14,111 nt of DNA from contig CAZRIP010000103.1 in the NCBI GenBank assembly GCA_964600165.1, positions 1-14,111 of the forward strand. The letters run 5' to 3'. Both the position numbers and the translations under genes were made by a program. This document shows positions 1-5,725 of the stretch, piece after piece; the stretch's first letter is position 1; each line of letters starts with the position of its first letter. The notes under the pieces were generated by a model that was not told where the DNA came from, ran no database searches, and worked only from the letters and a program-made list of their open reading frames with translations. Source of the DNA: CAZRIP01 sp964600165 (GTDB taxonomy: Bacteria > Elusimicrobiota > Elusimicrobia > UBA1565 > UBA9628).

Positions 1-197
1 AGGATCTTGTCGAAGATCTTCTGGTCCTCGACGCCCTCTTTCCAGTAGAGGTCGAAGATCTTCTTGACCATCGTCTCTTTGTCGACGCGCAGGCCGGCGT
101 CGAGCATCCCGTCGACGGCGGAGTCGACCGCCGCCTTCTTCATTTTCATGAAGTCGGTCAGCGTGTTGTCGATGTCCCAGATGACGGCTTTGATCAA
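1..197 (-). CDS. HAD-family hydrolase, N-terminal part (runs off the window)
   Basis: Only the first 65 codons lie in the window. The protein opens with hydrophobic residues and then DIDNTLTDF at residues 8-16, the DxDxT motif I of haloacid dehalogenase (HAD) phosphatases; Asp8 would be the nucleophile and Asp10 the acid/base. The following helical, Lys/Asp-rich segment fits the start of a cap domain of the phosphoglycolate phosphatase/YjjG-like type. Substrate cannot be told. I chose the TTG at 197-195 because it places motif I at the usual distance and because AGGAG (212-208) lies 10 bases upstream, inside the end of efp. The gene begins 4 bases after the efp stop, so it is probably co-transcribed and translationally coupled with efp. 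The start codon is the least certain point; the family assignment is fairly firm. Confidence 0.75.
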   Translation of the reverse strand, partial: MIKAVIWDIDNTLTDFMKMKKAAVDSAVDGMLDAGLRVDKETMVKKIFDLYWKEGVEDQKIFDKI

Positions 198-201
198 CGA
201 G

Positions 202-771
202 CTAGCGCTCCTGCTTGACCCGCTCGATGTACTTGCCGGTGCGCGTGTCGACGCGGATGAACTCGCCCTCGTTGACGAAGAGCGGGACCGAGATCTCGAG
301 GCCGGTGGAAAGGACGGCCTTCTTGTTCATGTTGGACACGGAGTCGCCCTTGACGCCTGGCTCCGAGGACGCGACCTCGAGAACGACGTTGGCGGGAAGC
401 TGGATGTTCGTGAGCTTTTCATCCACGTAAACGCCGAGGACCATCATGTTGTCCTGCAGGAACTTGGCCTGGTCGCCGAGCTTCTCCTTCGGGAAGGAGA
501 CCTGCTCGTAGGTCTCGTTGTCCATGAAGACGGACATCGAGCCCTCGTCGTAGGAGTAGTTGAGCTCGCGCTTGGTGACCGGGACATCCCGGAACTTCTC
601 CTGCGTGGCGAAGGAGCGCTCGACGACGCTGCCGGTGGACAGCGAGCGCAGCGTGGTGCGCATGGAGGATTTGGATTGGGACATGCGGTGCATCTGGTAG
701 TCGAGGACCTCCCAAATCTGGCCTTCGTACTCGAAAACGTTGCCGGTCTTTAGCTCGGACGCGCTGATCAT
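202..771 (-). CDS. efp: Elongation factor P with atypical tip loop
   Basis: EF-P binds between the P and E sites of the ribosome and relieves stalling at polyproline. The 189-residue length and all three barrels fit: KOW-like domain about 1-62, middle OB domain about 65-125, and a C-terminal OB domain about 128-186 holding the family signature region (STGLEISVPLFV followed by G-E and VDTRTG). The ATG at 771 is preceded by AGGAG nine bases upstream. The odd part is the domain-I loop that reaches the peptidyl-transferase centre: residues 24-42 read DYQMHRMSQSKSSMRTTLR. E. coli has PGKG with the beta-lysylated Lys34; here there is no PGKG, and aligned from both sides the loop is two residues longer, as in the EfpL/YeiP paralogue. 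Met30, Gln32 or Lys34 could sit at the tip. No EpmA, EarP or other modifying enzyme is in the window. The gene is divergent from the GT9 gene and precedes a HAD gene. Confidence 0.97.
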   Translation of the reverse strand: MISASELKTGNVFEYEGQIWEVLDYQMHRMSQSKSSMRTTLRSLSTGSVVERSFATQEKFRDVPVTKRELNYSYDEGSMSVFMDNETYEQVSFPKEKLGDQAKFLQDNMMVLGVYVDEKLTNIQLPANVVLEVASSEPGVKGDSVSNMNKKAVLSTGLEISVPLFVNEGEFIRVDTRTGKYIERVKQER

Positions 772-807
772 GTCACAGGTCTCCTGAATAGTGTGGTGCG
801 GTCCTCA

Positions 808-817
808 ATGATACAAT
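808..817. promoter_or_regulatory. Divergent promoter core between efp and the GT9 gene
   Basis: An AT-rich island in GC-rich DNA carries overlapping -10-like hexamers on both strands: TACAAT (812-817, plus) and TATCAT (813-808, minus). For efp, transcription from TATCAT would give a leader of about 30 bases containing AGGAG. For the GT9 gene the box ends nine bases before the GTG start, leaving almost no leader. I see no convincing -35 hexamer on either side, so the call rests on the -10 boxes and their position. Confidence 0.5.
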
Positions 818-826
818 ATTCCCCCA

Positions 827-1795
827 GTGCGCGACATTACGGCGATCCTCATCGGACGTCTGGGCGACCTCATCGTCGCCACGCCCTTGCTGCGCTCTCT
901 GAAGCAACGCTACCCCGGCGTGCGCTTGAAGCTCGTCGTCTCGAGCCTCTGCCGCGACGCCGTCGGGATGATCCCCTTCGTCGACTACTACGAGGTCTTG
1001 CACCGGGTCCACCACATCGGACAGAACTTCATGCTCTGCGAAAGCCTGTTCCGCGGGCCGTGCGATCTGGCGCTCGATCTCAACCCCTCGTTCTCGCGCA
1101 CCTCCGCCGCGCTGATGGCCGCCGTGCGCAAGGCGCCGGTCAAGCTCGGCTTCGAGAAAAAGAAGTGGAACAAGGTCTTCACCGAGACCATCCCGGCCCC
1201 GAAAGACGACGAGCCGATGCTCGCGCGTTACGCGCGTTTGGCCGCGCGTCTCGGCGCGCCCTACGAGCCGCGCACCGAGCTGTCGCTGCGGCCGAAAGAC
1301 TTCGAGCAGGCCGACATGCTGCTCGAGGGGATCGCGCCGGGCAAGCGCGTCCTCGTCCACGCGGGCAACTTCAAGAAGTTCGACAACCGCTGGCCCGAGG
1401 AGAAGTTCGCGGCTCTGATCGACCGGATGAAAGAGGTCGAGGGCGTTCGGCCGATACTCCTCGCCGGTCCCGGCGAGCTCGAGCCGGTGACGGCGATCGC
1501 CGAAAGGAGCAAGGGCGGAGTGAGGGTCGTTTCTCCGCCCTCGCTCGGCGCGAGCGGCGCGTTGATGAAGCGCATGGACCTGGTCGTGCTCAACATCACG
1601 GGCACGACGCATCTGGCCGCCGCGCTCGGCGCGCCCACCTTCGGGCTCTACGCGGGCTACACGAACGCCGTCTGGCATCCCCCGGGAGACCTTCACCGCG
1701 GCGTGGTGTCGAAGTCGTGGACCTCGTGCCGCGACATCTCCGTCGAAGAAGCTTGGGCCGCCCTCGCCCCCCTGCTAAAAAACGGCACGAAATAG
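827..1795 (+). CDS. Glycosyltransferase family 9 (ADP-heptose:LPS heptosyltransferase-like)
   Basis: Family GT9 enzymes (WaaC/WaaF/WaaQ) move heptose from ADP-heptose onto lipopolysaccharide core at the inner face of the inner membrane. The 322-residue protein has the two GT-B halves: an N-terminal GRLGDLIVATP stretch at 10-20, in which Asp14 matches the catalytic Asp13 of WaaC, and a C-terminal nucleotide-binding half with VHAGNFKKFDNRWP (177-190) and LNITGTTHLAAALGAPT (255-271). In typical members the latter reads NDTG or SDTG; here Ile257 replaces the conserved Asp, which may alter donor binding. The start is GTG at 827; no ATG is available nearby, and no Shine-Dalgarno sequence precedes it, consistent with leaderless translation. 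The sugar and acceptor are not determined by sequence. The neighbouring polysaccharide deacetylase and the GT39-like gene suggest a surface glycan role. Confidence 0.9.
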   Translation: MRDITAILIGRLGDLIVATPLLRSLKQRYPGVRLKLVVSSLCRDAVGMIPFVDYYEVLHRVHHIGQNFMLCESLFRGPCDLALDLNPSFSRTSAALMAAVRKAPVKLGFEKKKWNKVFTETIPAPKDDEPMLARYARLAARLGAPYEPRTELSLRPKDFEQADMLLEGIAPGKRVLVHAGNFKKFDNRWPEEKFAALIDRMKEVEGVRPILLAGPGELEPVTAIAERSKGGVRVVSPPSLGASGALMKRMDLVVLNITGTTHLAAALGAPTFGLYAGYTNAVWHPPGDLHRGVVSKSWTSCRDISVEEAWAALAPLLKNGTK

Positions 1796-1829
1796 TAAAA
1801 AGATGCACGCTGGCGGACTCCACCTATGC

Positions 1830-1835
1830 TAAAAT
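1830..1835 (+). promoter_or_regulatory. -10-like box of the HEAT-repeat gene (leaderless type)
   Basis: TAAAAT lies seven bases before the ATG at 1843, in the 47-base gap after the GT9 stop. An overlapping TATGCT (1825-1830) could instead serve a GTG at 1837 in the same frame. No Shine-Dalgarno sequence and no clear -35 hexamer are visible. Transcription would start at or next to the start codon. Confidence 0.45.
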
Positions 1836-1842
1836 CGTGCGT

Positions 1843-2652
1843 ATGAGAAAGCTCCTGGCTTTGCTGATCGCGTCGTGCGCCGCCGGCGTCTGCGCGCAAG
1901 AACCCGCGCAGAGGCCCAATAATTTTCCCACGCCGGCGCGCCTGCTCGCCGCCGAGGCCGAGCTGCCGTCCGGCAAGCCCGTCGATTTCGAGAAGGCCGC
2001 GCGCGGCCTGCGGTCGGCGAATCCCTTGACGCGCAAGGCGGCGATCCGCGCCCTCGGCTCGCAGGATAACGTGCGCGCCGTGCCCTTGCTCGGCGAGATC
2101 CTTTTGAAGCTCGGCGAGCCCGTCGACGTCCGCGCCGCCGCGGCGACGGCCCTCGGACGCGTGCGCAATTGGCGCGCGGCCGGCTTCCTCAAGCAAGCCC
2201 TGCGCGACTCGGAGCGCGAGGTGCGCTTCGCCTCGGCGCTCGCGCTCGGCAAGACCAAGGCTCCCGGGACGCTGCCGCTCCTCGCGGGCACGCTCGGCAA
2301 CGACTCGGACTGGTGGGTGCGCTTCGCGGCCGCCGTCGCCCTCGGAAAGGATAAAGATCCCCGCTCGGTCGACGCGCTCGGCGCCGCGGCGGACTTGGAC
2401 GGCGAATGGCAGGTGCGCGCGCAGGCCGTGCGCTCGCTGGGCGAGATCGGCTCGCGCGACGCGGCCCTCGCGCTCGGCCGCGTGCTCAAGGACAAGGACG
2501 GCGCGGTCCGCGCGGCGGCGGCGACGGAGCTCGGCGGCATCTCGGGTCTCGACAGCATCAACCTGCTCGCCGCGTCCCTGCACGACGAGACCGACGAGGC
2601 CGCGCGCGAGGCCATGACGCAGAGCCTCAAGAAGCTGCTGGCCAAGCCCTAG
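1843..2652 (+). CDS. Exported HEAT-repeat protein
   Basis: A 269-residue protein with a signal peptide (Arg-Lys start, hydrophobic core about 4-16, likely signal peptidase I cut after VCA at 18). The mature part is almost wholly short alpha-helical HEAT repeats of the PBS-lyase/EZ-HEAT type with a period of 31-32 residues: the second-helix signature VRxAxAxxLG recurs at 96, 128, 159, 191 and 222, with a divergent repeat before (about 54-86) and after (about 240-268). Such solenoids bind partner proteins; no catalytic residue is evident, so the role is probably scaffolding in the periplasm. The in-frame GTG at 1837 is an alternative start two codons upstream. Cys12 sits in IASC, a poor and unusually early lipobox, so a lipoprotein is possible but less likely. 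The partner is unknown. Confidence 0.85.
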   Translation: MRKLLALLIASCAAGVCAQEPAQRPNNFPTPARLLAAEAELPSGKPVDFEKAARGLRSANPLTRKAAIRALGSQDNVRAVPLLGEILLKLGEPVDVRAAAATALGRVRNWRAAGFLKQALRDSEREVRFASALALGKTKAPGTLPLLAGTLGNDSDWWVRFAAAVALGKDKDPRSVDALGAAADLDGEWQVRAQAVRSLGEIGSRDAALALGRVLKDKDGAVRAAAATELGGISGLDSINLLAASLHDETDEAAREAMTQSLKKLLAKP

Positions 2653-2676
2653 ACGCATAAGCGTTTCCCGCCGGCA

Positions 2677-2703
2677 ATACGACGCCGCGTCCGCGCGTCG
2701 TAT
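2677..2703. repeat. Perfect inverted repeat overlapping the deacetylase promoter
   Basis: ATACGACGC (2677-2685) and its exact complement GCGTCGTAT (2695-2703) flank a nine-base spacer. The right arm runs into the -10-like TATCAT (2701-2706) and the left arm covers where a -35 hexamer would be. There is no T-run after it, so it is a poor intrinsic terminator for the HEAT gene; its position fits an operator for a dimeric repressor. This function is an inference. Confidence 0.5.
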
Positions 2704-2706
2704 CAT
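2701..2706 (+). promoter_or_regulatory. -10-like box of the deacetylase gene (leaderless type)
   Basis: TATCAT ends six bases before the ATG at 2713 and there is no Shine-Dalgarno sequence between; initiation about seven bases downstream would place the A of ATG at the 5' end of the message. No good -35 hexamer is visible. Confidence 0.5.
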
Positions 2707-2712
2707 CTACTA

Positions 2713-3468
2713 ATGAAGCTGATCTCGCTGATGTATCACGACATCGAGACGACGCGGACCCGTCTGCGTTATGCCTTCAGCATCGGGGAATTCAAGGAGC
2801 ATCTCGCCGCGATCAAGAACACGGTGGGCCACGGCCCGGCGATCCCGGGCGACTCCGGCGCGTCAGGATTCGCCCTGACGTTCGACGACGGGCACGTAGG
2901 CTGGCTCAAGGCGGCCGAAGCGCTCAACGAACTGCGCTGGAAGGCCTCGTTTTTCATCGTGACGAAGGGCATCGGAAGGCCGGGAGCGCTGGACCGCTCC
3001 GCGATCAGGCAGCTCGCCGGGATGGGTCATGTGATCGGGTCGCACACGGTCGATCACCCGGCGCTCTCCGGCAAGGACGACGCGTTCATCCTCGACCAAT
3101 GGACCCGGAGCAAGGCCGCGTTGGAGGATATCCTGGGACAGGCGGTGACGACGGGCTCGGTGCCGGGAGGCTTTTATAGTCCGAGGGTGGCCCGCGCGGC
3201 CGACGCGGCGGGACTGAAGCATTTATTCACCTCCGAGCCCGTCGTTCCGACCTGGGAGGTCGGCGGATGCCGCGTCTTAGGCCGCTTCACGCTCCTCAAC
3301 GGGATGAGCCGCGGGACGGTCGCGCGCATCGTCGGGGGCGACCGCTCCGAGCACGCGCGCCATTACCTGGCTTGGCGCGTCAAGAAAGCCGTCAGATCCT
3401 TCATGCCGCGGGCCTACCTCGCGCTGCGCGACAGGGTGAACAAGGTCCGGTCGGGCCGCCTCCCTTAG
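2713..3468 (+). CDS. Polysaccharide deacetylase (NodB / carbohydrate esterase 4 type)
   Basis: The 251-residue protein carries the CE4 NodB motifs: motif 1 TFDDG at 56-60 (Asp58 as catalytic base, Asp59 as metal ligand), motif 2 SHTVDH at 110-115 (His111 and His115 as the other metal ligands), and a PGGFYSPR stretch at 151-158 standing for motif 3. These metal-dependent enzymes remove N- or O-acetyl groups from glycans. There is no signal peptide or membrane helix, so it would act in the cytoplasm, for instance on a sugar or lipid-linked precursor, unless the start is wrong. The tail from about 200 is basic and may lie at a membrane. It follows the GT9 and HEAT genes and meets the GT39-like gene tail to tail with stops overlapping by four bases. 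The substrate is not predictable. Confidence 0.88.
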   Translation: MKLISLMYHDIETTRTRLRYAFSIGEFKEHLAAIKNTVGHGPAIPGDSGASGFALTFDDGHVGWLKAAEALNELRWKASFFIVTKGIGRPGALDRSAIRQLAGMGHVIGSHTVDHPALSGKDDAFILDQWTRSKAALEDILGQAVTTGSVPGGFYSPRVARAADAAGLKHLFTSEPVVPTWEVGGCRVLGRFTLLNGMSRGTVARIVGGDRSEHARHYLAWRVKKAVRSFMPRAYLALRDRVNKVRSGRLP

Positions 3469-4910
3469 CGCGGCGCGGCGCTCTCGAAGACGAGCGAGCC
3501 GTCCCTATGCGACGCGAAAGCGCGGCGCCAGCGGGGATCGCGCGACAGCCGTCGCTCGACGTCGGCCAGATCGGCCGGATCGAAGGGAGTGCCTCCGGAA
3601 GCCGTGCGCATGACGGCGTCGTTGGGCAGCAGCACGGCCCAGCGCGCCTGCGAAAGGCGCTTGAGCTGCACCGTCTTGAGCCCCGTATATAGGAAGACCC
3701 GGCCGGCCATCTCCGACGCGACGACATCGGCGGGCCGCGCATGGGCGCGGAGCCAGTCGAAAGTCTCCGCCGGCGGCCGCGCGGGCTCGCCGCCGCCGTG
3801 AAGCGAGGCGCGCGCGATCTTGAGCGCGGGACTCAAAGACAGCGCGACGCTCAGCGCCGCCGCCCACCAGCACGCGCCCGCGCCGCCGCCGTACTCGCGC
3901 GCGAGCAGCGCGAGCCCCCACATGACGTAGCCCGCGGCGAAAGGCACGAGCGGCAGGACGTAGCGGCCCGCCTGCTTCGACCACGGAAGATGCACGGCGA
4001 TAAACGCGAGCAGGGAGAGTTGGACGAGCTTGCGCCATTCCCACGACTCCTCCTCGCGGACCGCGCAGGCGATCGCGAGGACGCACAAGCCGATGGTGAA
4101 GGCCTCGAGGAAGCGCCCGCCCGCCGGCCAGCGAAAGAGCGTCGTCACGAACAGGAACTTGGGATAGAACGCGGCGTTGCGCAGCAAAACGCGGCCGAGC
4201 GCGCCGCGCGCCGCGGGATCGGCGGCCTCGACGAAATACATGAGGCTGCGGCCCGTGAGCAGGCGGTTGCGCAGCAGGAACGCGCCGGGGAGCGCCGCGC
4301 CGAGAGCCGCCGCCAGCGCGGCGTTGCGCCAGCGCCCCTCCAAGCACAGCGCCGCGACGAGCGCGGCGGAAAGCACGAAGCCCGTCGGCCGCACGAGCGA
4401 CGCGAAGCCGCATAACGCGGACAACCCGAGCCAAGGGGCGACCTCCCGGCGCTGCCAGACTTCTCGCGCCAGCAGGTAAGCGGCGCCGAAGAGCGCGAGC
4501 AGCGGCACGTCGGACAAGACCGTCCCGCTCATGCTCAGGCAAAGGGGGCAGAACGCGGCGGCGAGCGCGGCCGCCGAGCGCGCCTCGGGCGGCGCCTCGT
4601 CGAAATAGAGCCAGGCGAAAAAGACCCCCGCCGCCATGAGCGCGACGGAGAGGAGCTGATACGGCCACAGCGCGCCGCCGGCGACGGCCGCGACCGGCGC
4701 GAGCAGCAGCGAGTACCCCGGCAAGAAGTTGACGAGCGGCGGCATCCCGGGAGCGTTCAACTCTGCGTATCGGCCGTGCATGATGGATCGCGCGCCGATG
4801 ACGTAGTACGCGTCGTCGTTGAAGAAGCCGACGTAATACGCGCGCAGGCAGACGAGATACGCGGCGATCGCGAGCGATAAAACGAGCGCGATACGGCGCC
4901 TTTCGCTCAC
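3465..4910 (-). CDS. Multi-pass membrane glycosyltransferase, GT39/ArnT-like (GT-C fold)
   Basis: A 481-residue integral membrane protein with about ten hydrophobic segments between residues 8 and 375. After the first helix comes FFNDDAYYVIGARSIMHGRY (29-48), matching the first periplasmic loop of GT-C enzymes (PMT, ArnT, PglB-like), where the acidic pair, here Asp32-Asp33, is catalytic. These enzymes use a polyprenyl-phosphate-linked sugar donor and transfer it on the outer face of the inner membrane to protein, lipid A or glycan. The last 100 residues form a soluble, probably periplasmic, domain. The GTG start at 4910 overlaps the rsmA stop (GTGA), so translation is coupled to rsmA. Its stop overlaps that of the convergent deacetylase gene. 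Donor and acceptor cannot be named; membership of the broad superfamily is firm. Confidence 0.85.
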   Translation of the reverse strand: MSERRRIALVLSLAIAAYLVCLRAYYVGFFNDDAYYVIGARSIMHGRYAELNAPGMPPLVNFLPGYSLLLAPVAAVAGGALWPYQLLSVALMAAGVFFAWLYFDEAPPEARSAAALAAAFCPLCLSMSGTVLSDVPLLALFGAAYLLAREVWQRREVAPWLGLSALCGFASLVRPTGFVLSAALVAALCLEGRWRNAALAAALGAALPGAFLLRNRLLTGRSLMYFVEAADPAARGALGRVLLRNAAFYPKFLFVTTLFRWPAGGRFLEAFTIGLCVLAIACAVREEESWEWRKLVQLSLLAFIAVHLPWSKQAGRYVLPLVPFAAGYVMWGLALLAREYGGGAGACWWAAALSVALSLSPALKIARASLHGGGEPARPPAETFDWLRAHARPADVVASEMAGRVFLYTGLKTVQLKRLSQARWAVLLPNDAVMRTASGGTPFDPADLADVERRLSRDPRWRRAFASHRDGSLVFESAAPR

Positions 4911-5656
4911 AGGCTTTCCGAAAGCGCGGCGAACTGAGCGAACGTGATCGCCTCCGGGCGCGCCGACGCGTCGATCCCCGCGTCGGCGAAGGCCGCGGCG
5001 ACATTCTCGCGCGCGACGCCGAGCGCGCGCGACAGCGTCCCCGCCGCCATCTTGCGCCGCTGCTCGAAGGCGGGCCTGGCGATCCGAAAGAGACGGCCCT
5101 CGTCGGCGACGAGCGGCGCCGGCCGGCGGATCAGACGCACGACGCCGGACGCCACCTTCGGCGGCGGCGAGAACGCCGTGCGCGGCGCCTCGATCACGCG
5201 CTCGCTTTCGGCGCGGTTGACGACCGAGAGCGTGAGCAGGCCGTAATCCGGCCCGCCCGGCGCCGCCGTCACGCGGTCGGCGACCTCCTTTTGGAACATC
5301 AGCACCGCCGACGTCCAGCGCTCCCATCGCAGGATCTTCTGTAGGATCGGCGAGGCGACGGAATACGGGAGGTTCGAGACGACGGTGAACGGGCCTTCGC
5401 CGAGGGTCGAAAGGTCGAGCTTCAGGAAATCCTCGCGGATCAGGCGCATCGGCAGCGCGTCGAGGCCCTCGGCCAGGCGCTCGTCGAGCTCGACGGCGGT
5501 CAGCTCGACTTTTTGCTCGAGCAGAGACCGCGTCAGAAACCCGCGGCCCGGGCCGATCTCGAGCACCTTCGAGCCGGGCGCGATGCGCGCCGCGGCGACG
5601 ATGGAATCGCGGACGCTCTCGTCTTTGAGGAAGTGCTGTCCAAGTCGAGCGGGCAT
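4907..5656 (-). CDS. rsmA (ksgA): 16S rRNA (adenine1518-N6/adenine1519-N6)-dimethyltransferase
   Basis: RsmA uses S-adenosylmethionine to dimethylate two adjacent adenines in the helix-45 loop of 16S rRNA late in small-subunit assembly. From the ATG at 5656 the protein has 249 residues. It shows the N-terminal LGQHFLKD (5-12), SAM motif I EIGPGRGFLT, the acidic residue after strand 2 (AVELDE), and the catalytic NLPYSV stretch (NLPY is the adenine N6-methylase motif). The C-terminal helical domain is present. An upstream GTG at 5677 in the same frame would add seven residues; neither start has a Shine-Dalgarno sequence, and I prefer ATG because it fits the usual spacing to LGQHFL. The gene lies 69 bases after murC, with palindromes in the gap, and overlaps the GT39-like gene by four bases. 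Confidence 0.95.
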   Translation of the reverse strand: MPARLGQHFLKDESVRDSIVAAARIAPGSKVLEIGPGRGFLTRSLLEQKVELTAVELDERLAEGLDALPMRLIREDFLKLDLSTLGEGPFTVVSNLPYSVASPILQKILRWERWTSAVLMFQKEVADRVTAAPGGPDYGLLTLSVVNRAESERVIEAPRTAFSPPPKVASGVVRLIRRPAPLVADEGRLFRIARPAFEQRRKMAAGTLSRALGVARENVAAAFADAGIDASARPEAITFAQFAALSESL

Positions 5657-5686
5657 TCTAAAGCGATTTGAACTCACCCAGGGGTA

Positions 5687-5719
5687 AGTCGAAATTTTCG
5701 ACTCTTCTCGAGGAGAGTC
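5687..5719. repeat. Overlapping palindromes between murC and rsmA
   Basis: Two dyads share four bases. The first is AGTCGAAA / TTTCGACT around one central base (5687-5703); the second (5700-5719) is a 20-base palindrome, GACTCT ... AGAGTC, with nine of ten pairs Watson-Crick and one G-T. The hexamer AGTCGA occurs again directly at 5716-5721. As RNA on the minus strand the two hairpins exclude each other because both need the shared bases. No U-run follows on the minus strand. It may be an attenuator, a processing site or a protein-binding site. Confidence 0.55.
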
Positions 5720-5725
5720 GAGATT

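Noticed and set aside
773..1696. Minus-strand open frame antisense to the GT9 gene
   Set aside because: Arg/Glu/Asp-rich shadow translation without motifs; a GC-rich artefact.
793..1842. Upstream extension of the HEAT-repeat frame across the GT9 gene
   Set aside because: The extension is low-complexity Arg/Ala sequence overlapping a well-supported gene; the signal peptide and -10 box set the start at 1843.
1843..1884. Lipoprotein signal in the HEAT protein (IASC, Cys12)
   Set aside because: Cys12 comes too early and a normal signal peptidase I site follows at VCA; a lipoprotein is left as a minor alternative.
2651..2666. Intrinsic terminator after the HEAT gene
   Set aside because: A six-pair stem including one G-T pair with only TTT after it is too weak to call.
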